From: Acidobacteriota bacterium
GTDB lineage: Bacteria > Acidobacteriota > Blastocatellia > RBC074
Reading direction: 5' to 3'
Assembly: GCA_016710075.1 (NCBI GenBank)
Contig: JADJLO010000038.1
Coordinates: 372,001-436,000, forward strand
DNA length: 64,000 bases
Shown here one piece after another: positions 27,014-37,000 of this stretch. The translations under genes and the position numbers were made by a program. The notes under the pieces were generated by a model. That model was not told the DNA's origin and did not search any database. It saw only the letters and a list, made by a program, of their open reading frames with translations. How positions within the stretch are numbered: the stretch's first letter is position 1; every line of letters begins with the position of its first letter.

Positions 27014-29114
27014 ATCCAGAAGATTTCGTCACACTCGTCACATCGACAAATGCCAGCCCCGCATCAAGCGTGTCCGCTATCGACACATTGTTCATGACGC
27101 CTTCCGGCACCGTCACACGCAACTGATAGGTCAGCAGCTCGCCGATCACGGCCTGCGTCGTCTTGTTCGGATTGGATGGATTACTCAAAGTGTAATCGAT
27201 CTCGGTTCCGGCCAGCACCTTGGCGCTGAGCGGATCGGCGATCGTAACGCTCGCCGTATCCGTCAGATCCGATGCCGCCGTCAATGGCGTAAAGTTCGGC
27301 CCGCCCTCGATCGCCGCATAATTGGTCAGAGTCGCAGTGTTGGTCAGCGTCTGTCTGGGCGTCACCGTCAAATCATTCGTCACCGTGTAGGTGATGATCG
27401 CGATATTCGTTCCCGTGGCGCTCGGCACGCCAAGGGCATTCTGTCCCTGACCAAGCGCGCCCTGATTCGGGCCCGGATCGGTCAGTGTGATGCTTCCCGG
27501 AAACCCGCCTGAAAACGCGAGCGGTGTGCCTGCGCCGTCGTTGACGCAGATGCTGCCTGGAACGAGGGTCGTTCCCGCGGGAATCGTATCGCTCAAACTT
27601 ACGTCAAATGCGCCTTTCGAACTGCTCCCAAGATTCTCTATGACGACGGCGTATGTCACCTGGTCGGCCGCATCCACATTGCTCACATTCGCATTGAATG
27701 CGCTTCCGATGGTCGAAGAAGTAACAGGCAGCCCGGTTCCACCGAGCCTTCCCGAACACACTCCTGCCGGATTCACCGTCACGTTGGCAGGCAGAACCGG
27801 GGCCGGTAAGAGCAACCCGTTTGAATTATTGGTTGCGACCACGCCTTTTTTGACACGCAGACGCGGTCCGGCCGTCTCCAGCGGAAGTATCCCGACGCCG
27901 AGTATCGATTGTCCCGCTGTATTTTTTGCAATCGTGTTCACCTGATTGGTGAACATCAGCGGATCGACGAATGGATCCCCCTGCGCCGTCAGCGTGAAGA
28001 GAATGTCAATCACCGTCGGCGTGTTGGTGGGATCGCTCTTGTCCGGAAAACTGAATGTGATCTGATTATTGAAGAGACTGTTGCTGATCGTTATCCCGGG
28101 CACATCCACCAGCGGAGCTCCGCTGTTGGCCGGGCCAAACTGGGCGTTGCCCGTCGCGGGAATCCCGGTGTTGATATTATTGAAAGACAGATTTGTCAGC
28201 GTCTCCGCTTCGTAGGTCGGCAGCGGCAGCGTATCGGTGATCTTGACCGACTTGTAATCCCCTGTCGGGATATTGTAGCGCAGCCGGAAGGTGACCAGGT
28301 CCCCGGGCATAATCCTCAGCGGATTCGGCAGCGACAGGCTCCCGTTGACCGCGTAGATCGACTTGATAATCTGTGGCACTTCCAGACCCAGCGAGACACC
28401 GCTATCGTGAGGTACTGTTCCGGTTGAAATAGAGTTGATATTGTTGTTCGAAACTACACCTCCGGTTAAAGAGGCTCCGTTATCGATACTGTCCCCGGTG
28501 ACCAGCGGCCCCATCGGGGGCGCTTTATACAAATCGCGCACCGTGGCTTTGAAGGTGATCGTTCCCTGTGCAGGCCCTGCGTCAGGCGTAATCGACCTGC
28601 CGCCCTGCAGCGTTCCATCCGCCGCTCCCAGCGCAATCATCGCCTGCGAAACGTCAAATGTAATCCTCGTCTTCCCGACCGACGGCGCATCGTTCACCAC
28701 AGTATAATAAGCAGCCGGAATCCCTCCGGTGACATTTCCAGCCCGGTCCGTCACATTCAGCACCGGCGTAAAACTCGACAGGAAATCCTGCCCGTCGCTC
28801 ATGACGTCGACTATCACCAGATCCCTGACTGTAAAGTAATCCGATACCTGGAAGAGCAGCGTGTAGGTCAGTTCATCGCCCGGGCTCGTCGGCGGCGTGG
28901 GATTGATCACCGATTTCGTCACTTCCAGCGAGCGGTTGGTAATGGTCACCACACCCGAGTTTCCGCTCACCGTAACGGGACCGCCGCTGATCCGATCTCG
29001 CGGATCTATTGGAAGCCATGTTCCCGTCGCCGTTGCCTGATTGTCCGTCGTTGAGCCCGCTCCGCTGTGCCGGATCGATGATCGGATTTCCGCTTGAATC
29101 ATTTTTCGGGACAT
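26808..29114 (-). CDS. Giant protein A, N-proximal fragment
   Basis: 768 codons open, of which about 27020-29060 is the true coding part. It contains beta-rich DUF11-like units (RSLEVTKSVINPTPPTSPGD, RLRVKKGVVATNNSNG, SAKVLAGTEIDYTLSNP). The last about 70 codons, past the break near 27017, are out of frame. The first about 17 codons are out of frame upstream of the break near 29063. Confidence 0.7.
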   Translation of the reverse strand: MSRKMIQAEIRSSIRHSGAGSTTDNQATATGTWLPIDPRDRISGGPVTVSGNSGVVTITNRSLEVTKSVINPTPPTSPGDELTYTLLFQVSDYFTVRDLVIVDVMSDGQDFLSSFTPVLNVTDRAGNVTGGIPAAYYTVVNDAPSVGKTRITFDVSQAMIALGAADGTLQGGRSITPDAGPAQGTITFKATVRDLYKAPPMGPLVTGDSIDNGASLTGGVVSNNNINSISTGTVPHDSGVSLGLEVPQIIKSIYAVNGSLSLPNPLRIMPGDLVTFRLRYNIPTGDYKSVKITDTLPLPTYEAETLTNLSFNNINTGIPATGNAQFGPANSGAPLVDVPGITISNSLFNNQITFSFPDKSDPTNTPTVIDILFTLTAQGDPFVDPLMFTNQVNTIAKNTAGQSILGVGILPLETAGPRLRVKKGVVATNNSNGLLLPAPVLPANVTVNPAGVCSGRLGGTGLPVTSSTIGSAFNANVSNVDAADQVTYAVVIENLGSSSKGAFDVSLSDTIPAGTTLVPGSICVNDGAGTPLAFSGGFPGSITLTDPGPNQGALGQGQNALGVPSATGTNIAIITYTVTNDLTVTPRQTLTNTATLTNYAAIEGGPNFTPLTAASDLTDTASVTIADPLSAKVLAGTEIDYTLSNPSNPNKTTQAVIGELLTYQLRVTVPEGVMNNVSIADTLDAGLAFVDVTSVTKSSGCELQQSDNDRSGQSEPESGGRRQRDKRDIQPRHSDELQHQQCRGRDDHDHIPGGGAQYRHQSGRAVEE

Positions 29115-30135
29115 AAAAATTGACAGTTATCGGGACTCCGGAAGCCGGTACACTGATTTTCAGCAGATTGTTCGGCGGCGTAACGACAGATCCGATAGCG
29201 GGCTGCGAGATGACGCTTATCCCTGCTCCGCTCACTCCCTGGTAGACAATCCTGTTCGGCAGCACGTCCTCGATGACGATATTGGTCGCCGTCAGCCCCG
29301 CCGGCATGTTGGCCGTGATCGTGTATGTTCGCGGATAATTCGGGCCGGTTACCTGGCTGCTCGGCGATCCGCTGTGAGTTTTGGTTACAGAGAAGAGCGA
29401 TGGCGCGACATTCTGTGTCACGCGGATACTTTCCGACGGCATGCTTCCCGTCGGCATATCACCATAAATAAACCCTGCCGATGCGCTGATCGGCAATGGA
29501 GTCCCCACATCCGCGAGGTTGCTCATCGTGGCATTGATCACCACGGACTCAAGCGGCTGCCCTGCCGTCACGCTTCCGAACGGCAACTGCAGGCTGATGA
29601 ACTGGCTCGGCCGGCCGGTCGAGGTCACCGGACAACTGACCATCAACCCTGTCAGCGGCGAGACCACCGTTCCCCCGGAAGGACACGAAATTATCGTCGG
29701 CGTCAGCGGCACTCCCAGGTATGTCGCACTGGAAAAATTATATCCGTCATCAGTCCCACCCGAAGTGCCGTCAGCTCCACCTGAAGGCATGAAAACATTA
29801 ATGTAAGGACCATACCCCGTGAATCCACTGATGTTCGAGAACTGCACACTGAAACTGAACGGCTGTCCCAACGGAACCGAACCAGGAGCACTGACGGTCG
29901 CCGTTGCATTGGCTGTCCCGAAAAATGCCACGGAGTTGGCGTTCACAGCATCCCCGGCGAACCGGCTCTCCATGCCCCTGTTTTCGCCCCTGTTTTCATT
30001 GATGTTTCTTTCTTCGGCAGAAGCAAATAGCCCTGTGGCAATGTATGCTCCAATCAACAATGGCAAGAGTACCGCAAGGATTTGTGTGCGGGTGATTTGG
30101 AGATTGGTGAGTAATCCCCTTTTGATTCTGAACAT
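28873..30135 (-). CDS. Giant protein A, N-terminal fragment with export signal
   Basis: This is the true N-terminus. The ATG at 30133-30135 follows GAAGGA; the in-frame TTG five codons upstream is less likely. The sequence MFRIKRGLLTNLQITRTQI leads into a hydrophobic segment (LAVLLPLLIGAYIATGLFAS), a signal peptide or anchor. A charged stretch rich in Asn, Glu and Arg and a first beta domain (TATVSAPGSVPLGQPFSFSV) follow. The frame is lost near 29063 after VPKNDSSGNPIIDPAQ; the remainder to 28873 is out of frame. Confidence 0.75.
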   Translation of the reverse strand: MFRIKRGLLTNLQITRTQILAVLLPLLIGAYIATGLFASAEERNINENRGENRGMESRFAGDAVNANSVAFFGTANATATVSAPGSVPLGQPFSFSVQFSNISGFTGYGPYINVFMPSGGADGTSGGTDDGYNFSSATYLGVPLTPTIISCPSGGTVVSPLTGLMVSCPVTSTGRPSQFISLQLPFGSVTAGQPLESVVINATMSNLADVGTPLPISASAGFIYGDMPTGSMPSESIRVTQNVAPSLFSVTKTHSGSPSSQVTGPNYPRTYTITANMPAGLTATNIVIEDVLPNRIVYQGVSGAGISVISQPAIGSVVTPPNNLLKISVPASGVPITVNFYVPKNDSSGNPIIDPAQRSGLNDGQSGNGDGNMASNRSARSDQRRSRYGERKLGCGDHYQPLAGSDEIGDQSHAADEPGR

Positions 30136-31257
30136 GATGTTTTCCTTCAAATCTTTCTATCGATCGAAGGAAAGCAACGATTCAATTCGACTGAGTCAGG
30201 CTGAGGACGATAACGTCCATTTTAAATTTAGTCATTAAAATCGCAATTTTGACAACACTTCCCCCTGGCTCACTCGAACTCGAAACCAATGGCCTCGTCT
30301 CCGTGATGGGCAGGTTCAGCGTTTTCTCAGCGATATCATTAAAAGCAATTTAAACTTTTGCAGGCACCTTCTTGAGTCATTCCGTACTGTTAGATACCGG
30401 AGTCTCGGGGCGTGAGACTGGTCTCCGGTTACGGGCCCTGGATGATTTCCCCTTCAACGGCTGATCTTTGTCTCAGCCAGAATCGGATCCATCACCCCTC
30501 AAGATACTTTTCGATTTTGCTCAAACTTAATCACCACTCTAAATTTCCGATCTCAGTACAATCGAATCGTTTACCTTCCTTTTTTTTATTGGGCAACGAT
30601 TTTTTATCTAAATTGGGCAACGTGTGTTTTTTTCAATTCAACACGTACTGATTAACGGGGTTTGCTTATATATCGAATCGGAGATTATCTTTCGGCTGTA
30701 AATCAGGAATCGCAGTATAAGTCAATAATTAATTTCTACTACCATTCCAGAGATTGTGGGTTAACGCCGTCAGGTCGCTTGGGCATATTCCAGCTTTTGA
30801 GGTTCTTTAAACTTAGAATCATTTTTGCAAGTAGTGTGGCATTGCAAAAAGCAAGTGACGCTTATTGATACACGTCAATCTTGCGACCTCAAAAGCAGGT
30901 AAAAATTACACCATTCAAACGTTCCTGTCAATTGTAATTTGCTTCAAAAGCAAACTTTAATAAACACTGCAAGGTAAAGTCCTTATGGACTTTGGGGATA
31001 CCTTTGCAAGGGGCTTGAGATACCGCTTTAGCATTAAAGGTTGTATGGTTAACAGGGTTAAGCCGCATTAAATCAAATCAAGATCTGAAATAGTTGAGGA
31101 CCTTGATTTGATTTTTAAAATCTTAAACTCAAAGGCACTTCTACTCTACTTCCACTCAGACCGCATCGTACAGAAATCCCTTTTTTGATTTTAATTCGCC
31201 TGAAAACCCTCATACACTTGTACCACCGTGTAGCGTACTCAATGCGATTCTATGGAC
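30136..31257. other. AT-rich 1.1-kb intergenic region upstream of giant gene A
   Basis: No convincing gene on either strand. Structures seen: an imperfect hairpin around 30398-30428 (CCGGAG / CTCCGG arms) about 265 nt before the A start; two copies of ATTGGGCAACG at 30588-30598 and 30612-30622, spaced 24 bp; and a perfect 13-bp inverted repeat, AAATCAAATCAAG at 31070-31082 with its complement at 31112-31124. It must contain the promoter of giant gene A, which I could not place. Confidence 0.5.
31070..31124. repeat. 13-bp inverted repeat downstream of giant gene B
   Basis: Arms 31070-31082 and 31112-31124 are perfect complements with a 29-nt loop. They lie about 135 bp beyond the B terminator on the minus strand. 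Function unknown; the stem is AT-rich. Confidence 0.5.
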
Positions 31258-31292
31258 AAAAAAATGCCGGGGAGTTGCGGGCTCCCCGGCAT
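31258..31292 (-). terminator. Intrinsic terminator of giant gene B
   Basis: An 11-bp stem (ATGCCGGGGAG / CTCCCCGGCAT, 31264-31292) with the loop TTGCGGG, followed on the minus strand by a T-run. It lies about 50 bp past the stop of giant gene B. The core stem and loop are the same as in the terminator after giant gene A. Confidence 0.85.
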
Positions 31293-31341
31293 TCGAAGTT
31301 AGTTACAGGATGGACAGCCTGCGACTAACAGTCAAGATTAA

Positions 31342-31674
31342 CTAGTTACTACAAGTTGGAATATAGACCGGCACCGTCACCCTGGCTGCATCGGTAAGGG
31401 TCAGACTATGCATATTATGACCCTGGTTGAATGCGCCCGGATTTGATGTCGTATTCGGGTTGTAGTTGATGGTTGCACCGAACAGGGCCCTGTCATCCAG
31501 TGACCAGAGTTTGATCCAGCCTGTTCTGCCGGCCGGGATGGCCCTGCTGAACTGGTTGGTCAGTCTCGGGAAGGTATTTGAGAAGCGTATTCTTGTACTG
31601 ACAGAAGGGCAGATTGGCGGTGAAGCTGTATCCGACCTCCTGATCGTCAAATACCAGACCGGCGACATTACCAA
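31342..31674 (-). CDS. Giant protein B, C-terminal end fragment
   Basis: The last about 80 in-frame residues (SNTFPRLTNQFSRAIPAGRT to VPVYIPTCSN) match the C-terminus of giant A (SNTFPRTLTPFNRVIPASRT to VPVFVPTCN). The first about 30 codons are out of frame: the break is near 31580, where one base is missing relative to gene A. No anchor or sorting signal is visible. Confidence 0.65.
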   Translation of the reverse strand: MVMSPVWYLTIRRSDTASPPICPSVSTRIRFSNTFPRLTNQFSRAIPAGRTGWIKLWSLDDRALFGATINYNPNTTSNPGAFNQGHNMHSLTLTDAARVTVPVYIPTCSN

Positions 31675-31726
31675 TCTGGGCGCCTGAGGCGGCCAGATTA
31701 CCGGCGACTCGGTTGAGGATCATCAT
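31493..31726 (-). CDS. Giant protein B, short C-terminal-domain segment between two breaks
   Basis: The true coding part is about 31585-31745. It reads MMILNRVAGNLAASGAQIGN and continues to FCQYKNTLL, matching NQTMLVLNRVGGNFMTSAAQ in giant A. It bridges the frame breaks near 31745 and 31580. Confidence 0.55.
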   Translation of the reverse strand: MMILNRVAGNLAASGAQIGNVAGLVFDDQEVGYSFTANLPFCQYKNTLLKYLPETDQPVQQGHPGRQNRLDQTLVTG

Positions 31727-34044
31727 AGTCGAGTTGCCGTCACCGATGCCTGGATATTATCCGCAGCAACGGCTCTGGGCAGACGGTTGTAATTCATACC
31801 GTCGAACTTGAGATCGACAAGAGTTGCATTCGGATCGGTTCCAGCCGGGAACATCATCAGGGCCTGGATCGCCTCGGCGCCGAGATTTGCCGCGTGACCC
31901 GATGTGAACTTCACATACGCGTCACCGATGAGGCAGTTGTAAGCTCTCGGCAGGCCCGTTGCGCAATCCACAGCCACGCCCATGATGTAGCCGGTGTTGC
32001 CCGGGTCGAGATCGGATGCAAGGAATGTCGTCGTCTGATTCGGAGTCAGGCAGACGAACATATCGAGCACCGAGCAGGTGGCCCCGTCAACCAGGAAGAG
32101 GTGAACACACACATTCTCGGTGGTCGAGACATTGGTCATGTTGATGCGCGTGTTCTGTTTGTTCGGATTTGCGGCATCCGAAGTGTAGATCGGGTAGAAG
32201 AGAACCGATCCGCCCTGGATGTCGCTGACTTCGCTGGCGGCCGGATAAGCCGTCTGCGGGTTGGTCCCCGGCGCAACTATGAAGGTTGCTGCCGTGGCGG
32301 TGTTATTGGCAAGGTTCGGATCCGCCAGACAGTTGGTCGTCGAGATCGTCGCCGAGTTGATCACCGTGACAATCGGATGCTTGATCGGTACCACCGCCTT
32401 GAGCGTGATCACGCCCGAGGTCGGGAAGTTCGTCGCGCACTGATTGGCCGCTCCCAGCGGATTCTTCAGAGTGAACTTGACTGTTGTCACTCCGTTGAGT
32501 GTGGTCGCTGTCACTGTCACATCATTGACCGTGTATGGCGCGGCTATCGACCAGCTGTCAAGGGTGAAGCCCTTGGGCAGCGTGTCCACTATCATCACGC
32601 CCGCTGCGTTCGACGGACCCGCGTTGCTGAAGCTCAGCGTGTAGCTCACGATCGACTGTTGATTCGTCGTGCTGTACTGAGCGCTTGACGGGCCGCTCTT
32701 GGCCAGCGACAGGTCTGACTGGGCCTTGACCGTCGTCGTCGCCGTCGCCGTGTTGTTGCTGGTCACCGGGTCGACATCCCACACGATTCCAGTGTTCGGA
32801 TTCGGGACCGGTATCCGCGGTGTGTAGCTGACCGTGGCCGTGTTCGAGAGCACCGTGTCGCAGGCGACATCGGGGCAGACTCTGACCGTGATCGTCAGCG
32901 TGCGCTTGACTCCGGGGCCTGTCAGACCCGGCCAGGTGTACTTGACCGTTCCGTTGGCTCCGACTGCCGGGTTGGTTCCGGCCGCCACTCCACCCGTTGA
33001 TGGCGTGGCGGTGAGGAAGACTGTTCCCGGCGGCAGCGGATCGGTGATCATCACGTCCTGAGCGCAGCTCGGGCCGTTGTTGACCGCCTCTATGGTGTAG
33101 GTCAGCGTGTTGCCGGCGATCACCGGATCGGGATCGTCAACCTTGGTGATCGCCAGATCGGGTCTGGCTATCACGTTGACTGTGTCCGTTCCGACGTTGC
33201 GCGGCGCTGCGGGCAGGTTCGACATCGAGGTCGCCGTTGCGACGTTCGTGTAGGCTCCCGGGGCGGTGCAGCTGTCGACTGCAACCGTCAGCTGGACCGT
33301 GATGAAATCATTCGGAGCCAGCGAGTATCCGGGCTGCATCGAACCCACGCAGGTGACGGTCGTCGTTCCGGTGCAGGTCACTGCCGGTGGCATTCCCGGG
33401 AGCGCCGCCGGGTAGAGCACCTGGGCCGAGACGAAGGTCTGTCCGGCCGGGAGCTGATCGACTATCTGGAACATCTGGGCCGTTGACGGGCCGAAGTTCT
33501 GCACCTTGACGGTGTAGACAAGGTTGGTTCCCGCAACAACCGGATCAGGCGTATGGGTCTTGGTCGTCACCAGGTCTGAGACCGGCTGGACCGGTGTGGT
33601 CAGCTGCGTGGCCGCGCCCACCGGCTGATTGAAGCCGTTGACCGTGCCGCGAGCTGTGGCGTTGTTGACCAGATTGACCTTCGTCGCCGGATCGATCCTG
33701 ACGACGATGTCAATCGAGGCAGTGTTATCGGTGACACCCGGCTGAGCCGCAGGCAGGAGCGGAGCATTACAAGTTACCGCGCCGCCCGTGTTGAAACAGG
33801 TGAATGTCGCGTTGCCACCCGACTGGTTGGCCGAGACGTAGGTCACGTTCGACGGCAGAGTATCGGACACCTGCACGTTGACGATGTCGCTCGGGCCGTT
33901 GTTGGTGACAAGCAGGCGGTAGGTCAACTGCGTGCCCGGCAGGACTGCCGTGCCCGTGTTGGCCACGCCCGGTACCGCCAGCGTGCCGGTTGGTGATGTT
34001 GCACCGACCGGACCCGTCTGGTTCGGATTACTAGCCACAGTCAC
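31723..34044 (-). CDS. Giant protein B, DUF11 units plus most of the C-terminal domain
   Basis: 773 codons. About four DUF11 units (SVSDLVTTKTHTPDP-type, RPDLAITKVDDPDPV, QSDLSLAKSGPS) are followed by the C-terminal domain from about 32283 down. It contains the roughly 67-residue piece of a DUF11 unit (VYTVKVQNFGPSTAQ and onward) that is missing from giant A at 14684. The upstream frame is lost near 34080, where SLLSITKVVQSAVTV continues in the other frame. Confidence 0.72.
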   Translation of the reverse strand: MTVASNPNQTGPVGATSPTGTLAVPGVANTGTAVLPGTQLTYRLLVTNNGPSDIVNVQVSDTLPSNVTYVSANQSGGNATFTCFNTGGAVTCNAPLLPAAQPGVTDNTASIDIVVRIDPATKVNLVNNATARGTVNGFNQPVGAATQLTTPVQPVSDLVTTKTHTPDPVVAGTNLVYTVKVQNFGPSTAQMFQIVDQLPAGQTFVSAQVLYPAALPGMPPAVTCTGTTTVTCVGSMQPGYSLAPNDFITVQLTVAVDSCTAPGAYTNVATATSMSNLPAAPRNVGTDTVNVIARPDLAITKVDDPDPVIAGNTLTYTIEAVNNGPSCAQDVMITDPLPPGTVFLTATPSTGGVAAGTNPAVGANGTVKYTWPGLTGPGVKRTLTITVRVCPDVACDTVLSNTATVSYTPRIPVPNPNTGIVWDVDPVTSNNTATATTTVKAQSDLSLAKSGPSSAQYSTTNQQSIVSYTLSFSNAGPSNAAGVMIVDTLPKGFTLDSWSIAAPYTVNDVTVTATTLNGVTTVKFTLKNPLGAANQCATNFPTSGVITLKAVVPIKHPIVTVINSATISTTNCLADPNLANNTATAATFIVAPGTNPQTAYPAASEVSDIQGGSVLFYPIYTSDAANPNKQNTRINMTNVSTTENVCVHLFLVDGATCSVLDMFVCLTPNQTTTFLASDLDPGNTGYIMGVAVDCATGLPRAYNCLIGDAYVKFTSGHAANLGAEAIQALMMFPAGTDPNATLVDLKFDGMNYNRLPRAVAADNIQASVTATRL
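31848..33295. repeat. 1.45-kb block shared with giant gene A (B copy)
   Basis: The partner of 13205-14652 at a constant offset of 18,643 bp. Outside it, on the downstream side, the two genes still align as protein but with many more differences. Confidence 0.85.
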
Positions 34045-37000
34045 CGCCGACTGGACAACCTTGGTGATCGACAGGAGCGAAACCTGAAATCACAGGGGTT
34101 GAGGTCGTCAGCGAGGTGTTGTTGCCCGAGTTCGGATCTGATGTGCCCGGAATCGAACCGTTCGGCGCTGAAGCGATGTTGGCTCCGTTGCCGATGATCG
34201 TTCCGCCGGTCACCGACGCATTGACCGTGACGTCGAAGATCAGTTGTCCGGTCACCTGAGCCGGCAGAACGCCGTCAGCAAGTGTCGGGTTGAGACCTGT
34301 GTTGCCCATCGGCATACAGGTGATCTTGTTGGTGACTGCGTCGAGTGAGCAGACCACCTTGACCGCGTTTCCGCCGGTGTAGACGCCACGCGTCGCGAGT
34401 ACCGTGATCGGGAACTGTCCGGCCACCGCCGCAGTATTGCCCGGCACGTTGTCAGTGATCTTGACATTGACCGCATCGGACGGACCGGCATTGCCGAAGG
34501 TGATCGTGTAGCGGATGTTTTCACCCGCTCTGACCGCCGGCGGATTGCTGCCGGGCACCGGTGAGACCGGAGCGGCAGTCTTGCCGACCGTCAGGTCTGC
34601 GCTGGTGCGAACCACCGTCGCCGCTGCGCACGATTCGTTGTTGCCGCTGGCCGGATCGAACTCCGGTGCGGTAACGCTGACATTCGCGCAGTTGACGATA
34701 TTGGTGCCATCCTGCAGGTTCGATGCTGTCTGAACCTTGAGGATGATCGTCAGGACGCTTCCGATGGGGAAGTTGCCTGGCGTACCGGCCGCATTGAGGC
34801 AGGTCACCTTGTTGTTAATCGAGTCGTAACTGCAGGTGAAGCCACCCGGTCCGGCAATTGTCAGATTGGGCGCAGTCATCGGCATTACAGGTGTCACACC
34901 GGCAGGGAGCGTATCCATCACCATCAGGGTTCCGGGCTGCGCGCCGCCAAGGACGTCGCTCGGCCCCATGTTGTTGATGGTGATCTTGTAATCCATCCGC
35001 TGTCCGGCGATCACTTCGGAAGGAGCTTCCTTCTTCAGTTTCAGGTCGGACTCGTGGACAACTGTTGTGTTGTTGGTCGATGAGGCCGTGTCGTTGTTCG
35101 GATTGCCGTCTCCATCGGTCCAGGTCACCGTCGCTGTATTGGCCAGCACGGTGTTGGCAGGAACGCTGGAGTTGACCTTGGCCACGACCGTGATGTTTGC
35201 GGTCGCGCCTGCAGGCATGACGCCGCCCGGTGTCGCGTTGCAGGTGATGGTTCTCGGGCCCGCCGAGTATGAGCAGGCTCCCGCGGCCGAGAAGACTCCC
35301 GTCCCCGTAACCGAGGTAAAGGTCAGCCCTGTCGGCAGCGGATCGACAACCTTGACGGTCTGTGCATCTGACGGACCGTTGCTGGTCACCGTGATCGTGT
35401 AGGTCAGGTCCTTGCCGGCTACGACCGGGTCGGGATTGCTGGTCTTGACGATGGTGATGTCCGCATCGGTCTGCACCTGGGTTGTCGCCTGAGGCGAGGT
35501 GTTGTTGGTTGAATTCGGATCCGGAGTCGTCGAGGCGACGGTCGCCGTGTTCCTTAGTATCGTGCCGTTCGGCACACTGGCATTGACCTGGGCCTTGATC
35601 GTGATCGTCGTCGAGGCGTTGGCAGCCAGGATGGCCTTGTTGCACGTCACCGTGTTGTTGGAGTTGCTGCAGATGAAGCCCGCATCACTGCTCGAAGCAG
35701 AGATGTAGGTAGTTCCAGCAGGCAGCGCGTCGGTAACCACGACATTCTTCGCATCCGACGGACCTGCATTGTTAACCACCAGCGTGTAGGTCAGGACGTT
35801 GCCTGCTATCACCGGATCGGGCGTATCCGTCTTCGTCACTGAGAGATCGGCGCTGCCGGTGACCAGTGTCGAGGTCGGCTGCTGGGTGTTGTTGGCCGTG
35901 TTCGGATCAGGCGTAGCGTTCGGGCCAGTGGAAGCTATACTCGCTCCGTTGGCGACGAGCGAGCCTTGCGGCACATTCGCCGGCACTCTCACCTGGAAGC
36001 TGATCGTGCCGCCCCTGCCCGCAGGCAGGACTCCCGCTGCATTTGATCCGCCGAACTGAGCCTGGTTGGCCAGCGGCGCACAAATGAGCTGCCCGCCCGC
36101 TACCAATGACTGACCGTTACAAGTCAGGCCTGGGGCAGTAATTGTTCCCACCGGAATCAGGTTGGCCGGAATCGTGTCGTCGATGACGACGGCAACGGCA
36201 TCCGATGCGCCCGAGTTCAGATAGGTGATCGTGTAGGTGATGATCGAGTTGACGTCACCGGCCACGACAGATTGCGGATTGGCCGTCTTGGTCAACTGCA
36301 GATCCGCGTTCGGACCTACGGCTGTCTTGACCGCCGCCGAGTTGTTGGTCAGGTTCGGATCGAGAGCCGGGTCGCTGGCAGCAACAGTCGCTGTGTTGGT
36401 GATGAAGCCAACAGGCGTGCCCGGATTAACCGTCACGGTGTAGGTCAGCGTCGCCTTCTCACCCGGCGCCATCGCCGCCGAGTTGGTGCAGCCCGACGCG
36501 CCGTTGAGATTCGCCAGAGTGCAGCCAGCGAACGGTCCGCTGCCGACAACAGAGACATTGGTCGTATTGGCCGGAACTGCATCCTTGACCACTACTTCGC
36601 CGATGTTCGCTGTACTCGGGCCGTTGTTGGTGACCATGATCAAGTAGATGATCTGGTTGCCCGACACGACCGCCTGTGGCGAATCGCTCTTGGTGATTGC
36701 CAGATCCGTCAGCCGGTTGACGGACGTTTGCGCGTTCGCCGTTGTGCTGTCGGGCTGGTTGTTCGGATCGCTGTCGGTCCAATTGACCGTCGCCGTGTTG
36801 CTGATCGTATTGCTGCCGGCCGGCGCGTTCGGATTGACACGGACGATAACCGTCAGTGTCGCCGTTTCGCCGTTCGCCATCTGGCTTGGCGTGCAGGTGA
36901 CCTGACCGCCTGCAAACGAGCAGTTGGCCAGGATGCCGCTGCCTGAGAGCGAGACGAAGGTCGTGTTGGCCGGTATCGGATCGCTCACCGCGACGTTGCG

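Larger units (their letters stand above)
12702..30135 (-). other. Giant gene A: exported DUF11-repeat protein, about 5,800 codons, interrupted by frame breaks
   Basis: One continuous gene is reconstructed from six overlapping minus-strand frames that join end to end at homologous positions. The start is ATG 30133-30135, preceded by GAAGGA. The protein has a short basic N-terminus, one hydrophobic segment (about residues 15-35), a roughly 1,100-residue N-terminal part with DUF11-like and other beta domains, then about 30 DUF11 units by my count. Each unit starts near ADLxxxKxxxPxxVxAG and contains YTIxVxNxGPSDA. A conserved C-terminal domain of about 310 residues follows. DUF11 domains are Ig-like building blocks of surface or secreted stalks. 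No LPXTG, PEP-CTERM or C-terminal membrane segment is visible. Breaks lie near 14684, 20050, 20150, 20300, 27017 and 29063. The one at 14684 also lacks about 200 nt relative to gene B. Confidence 0.8.

Noticed and set aside
26808..29114. Giant genes as true pseudogenes
   Set aside because: Protein similarity continues seamlessly across each break, internal stops are absent elsewhere and breaks also hit single-copy genes at homopolymers; consensus error is the simpler explanation, although the gap near 14684 remains open.
30240..30440. Cyclic-di-GMP or other riboswitch before giant A
   Set aside because: GC-rich hairpin pieces are present but the conserved core sequences of known classes were not found.
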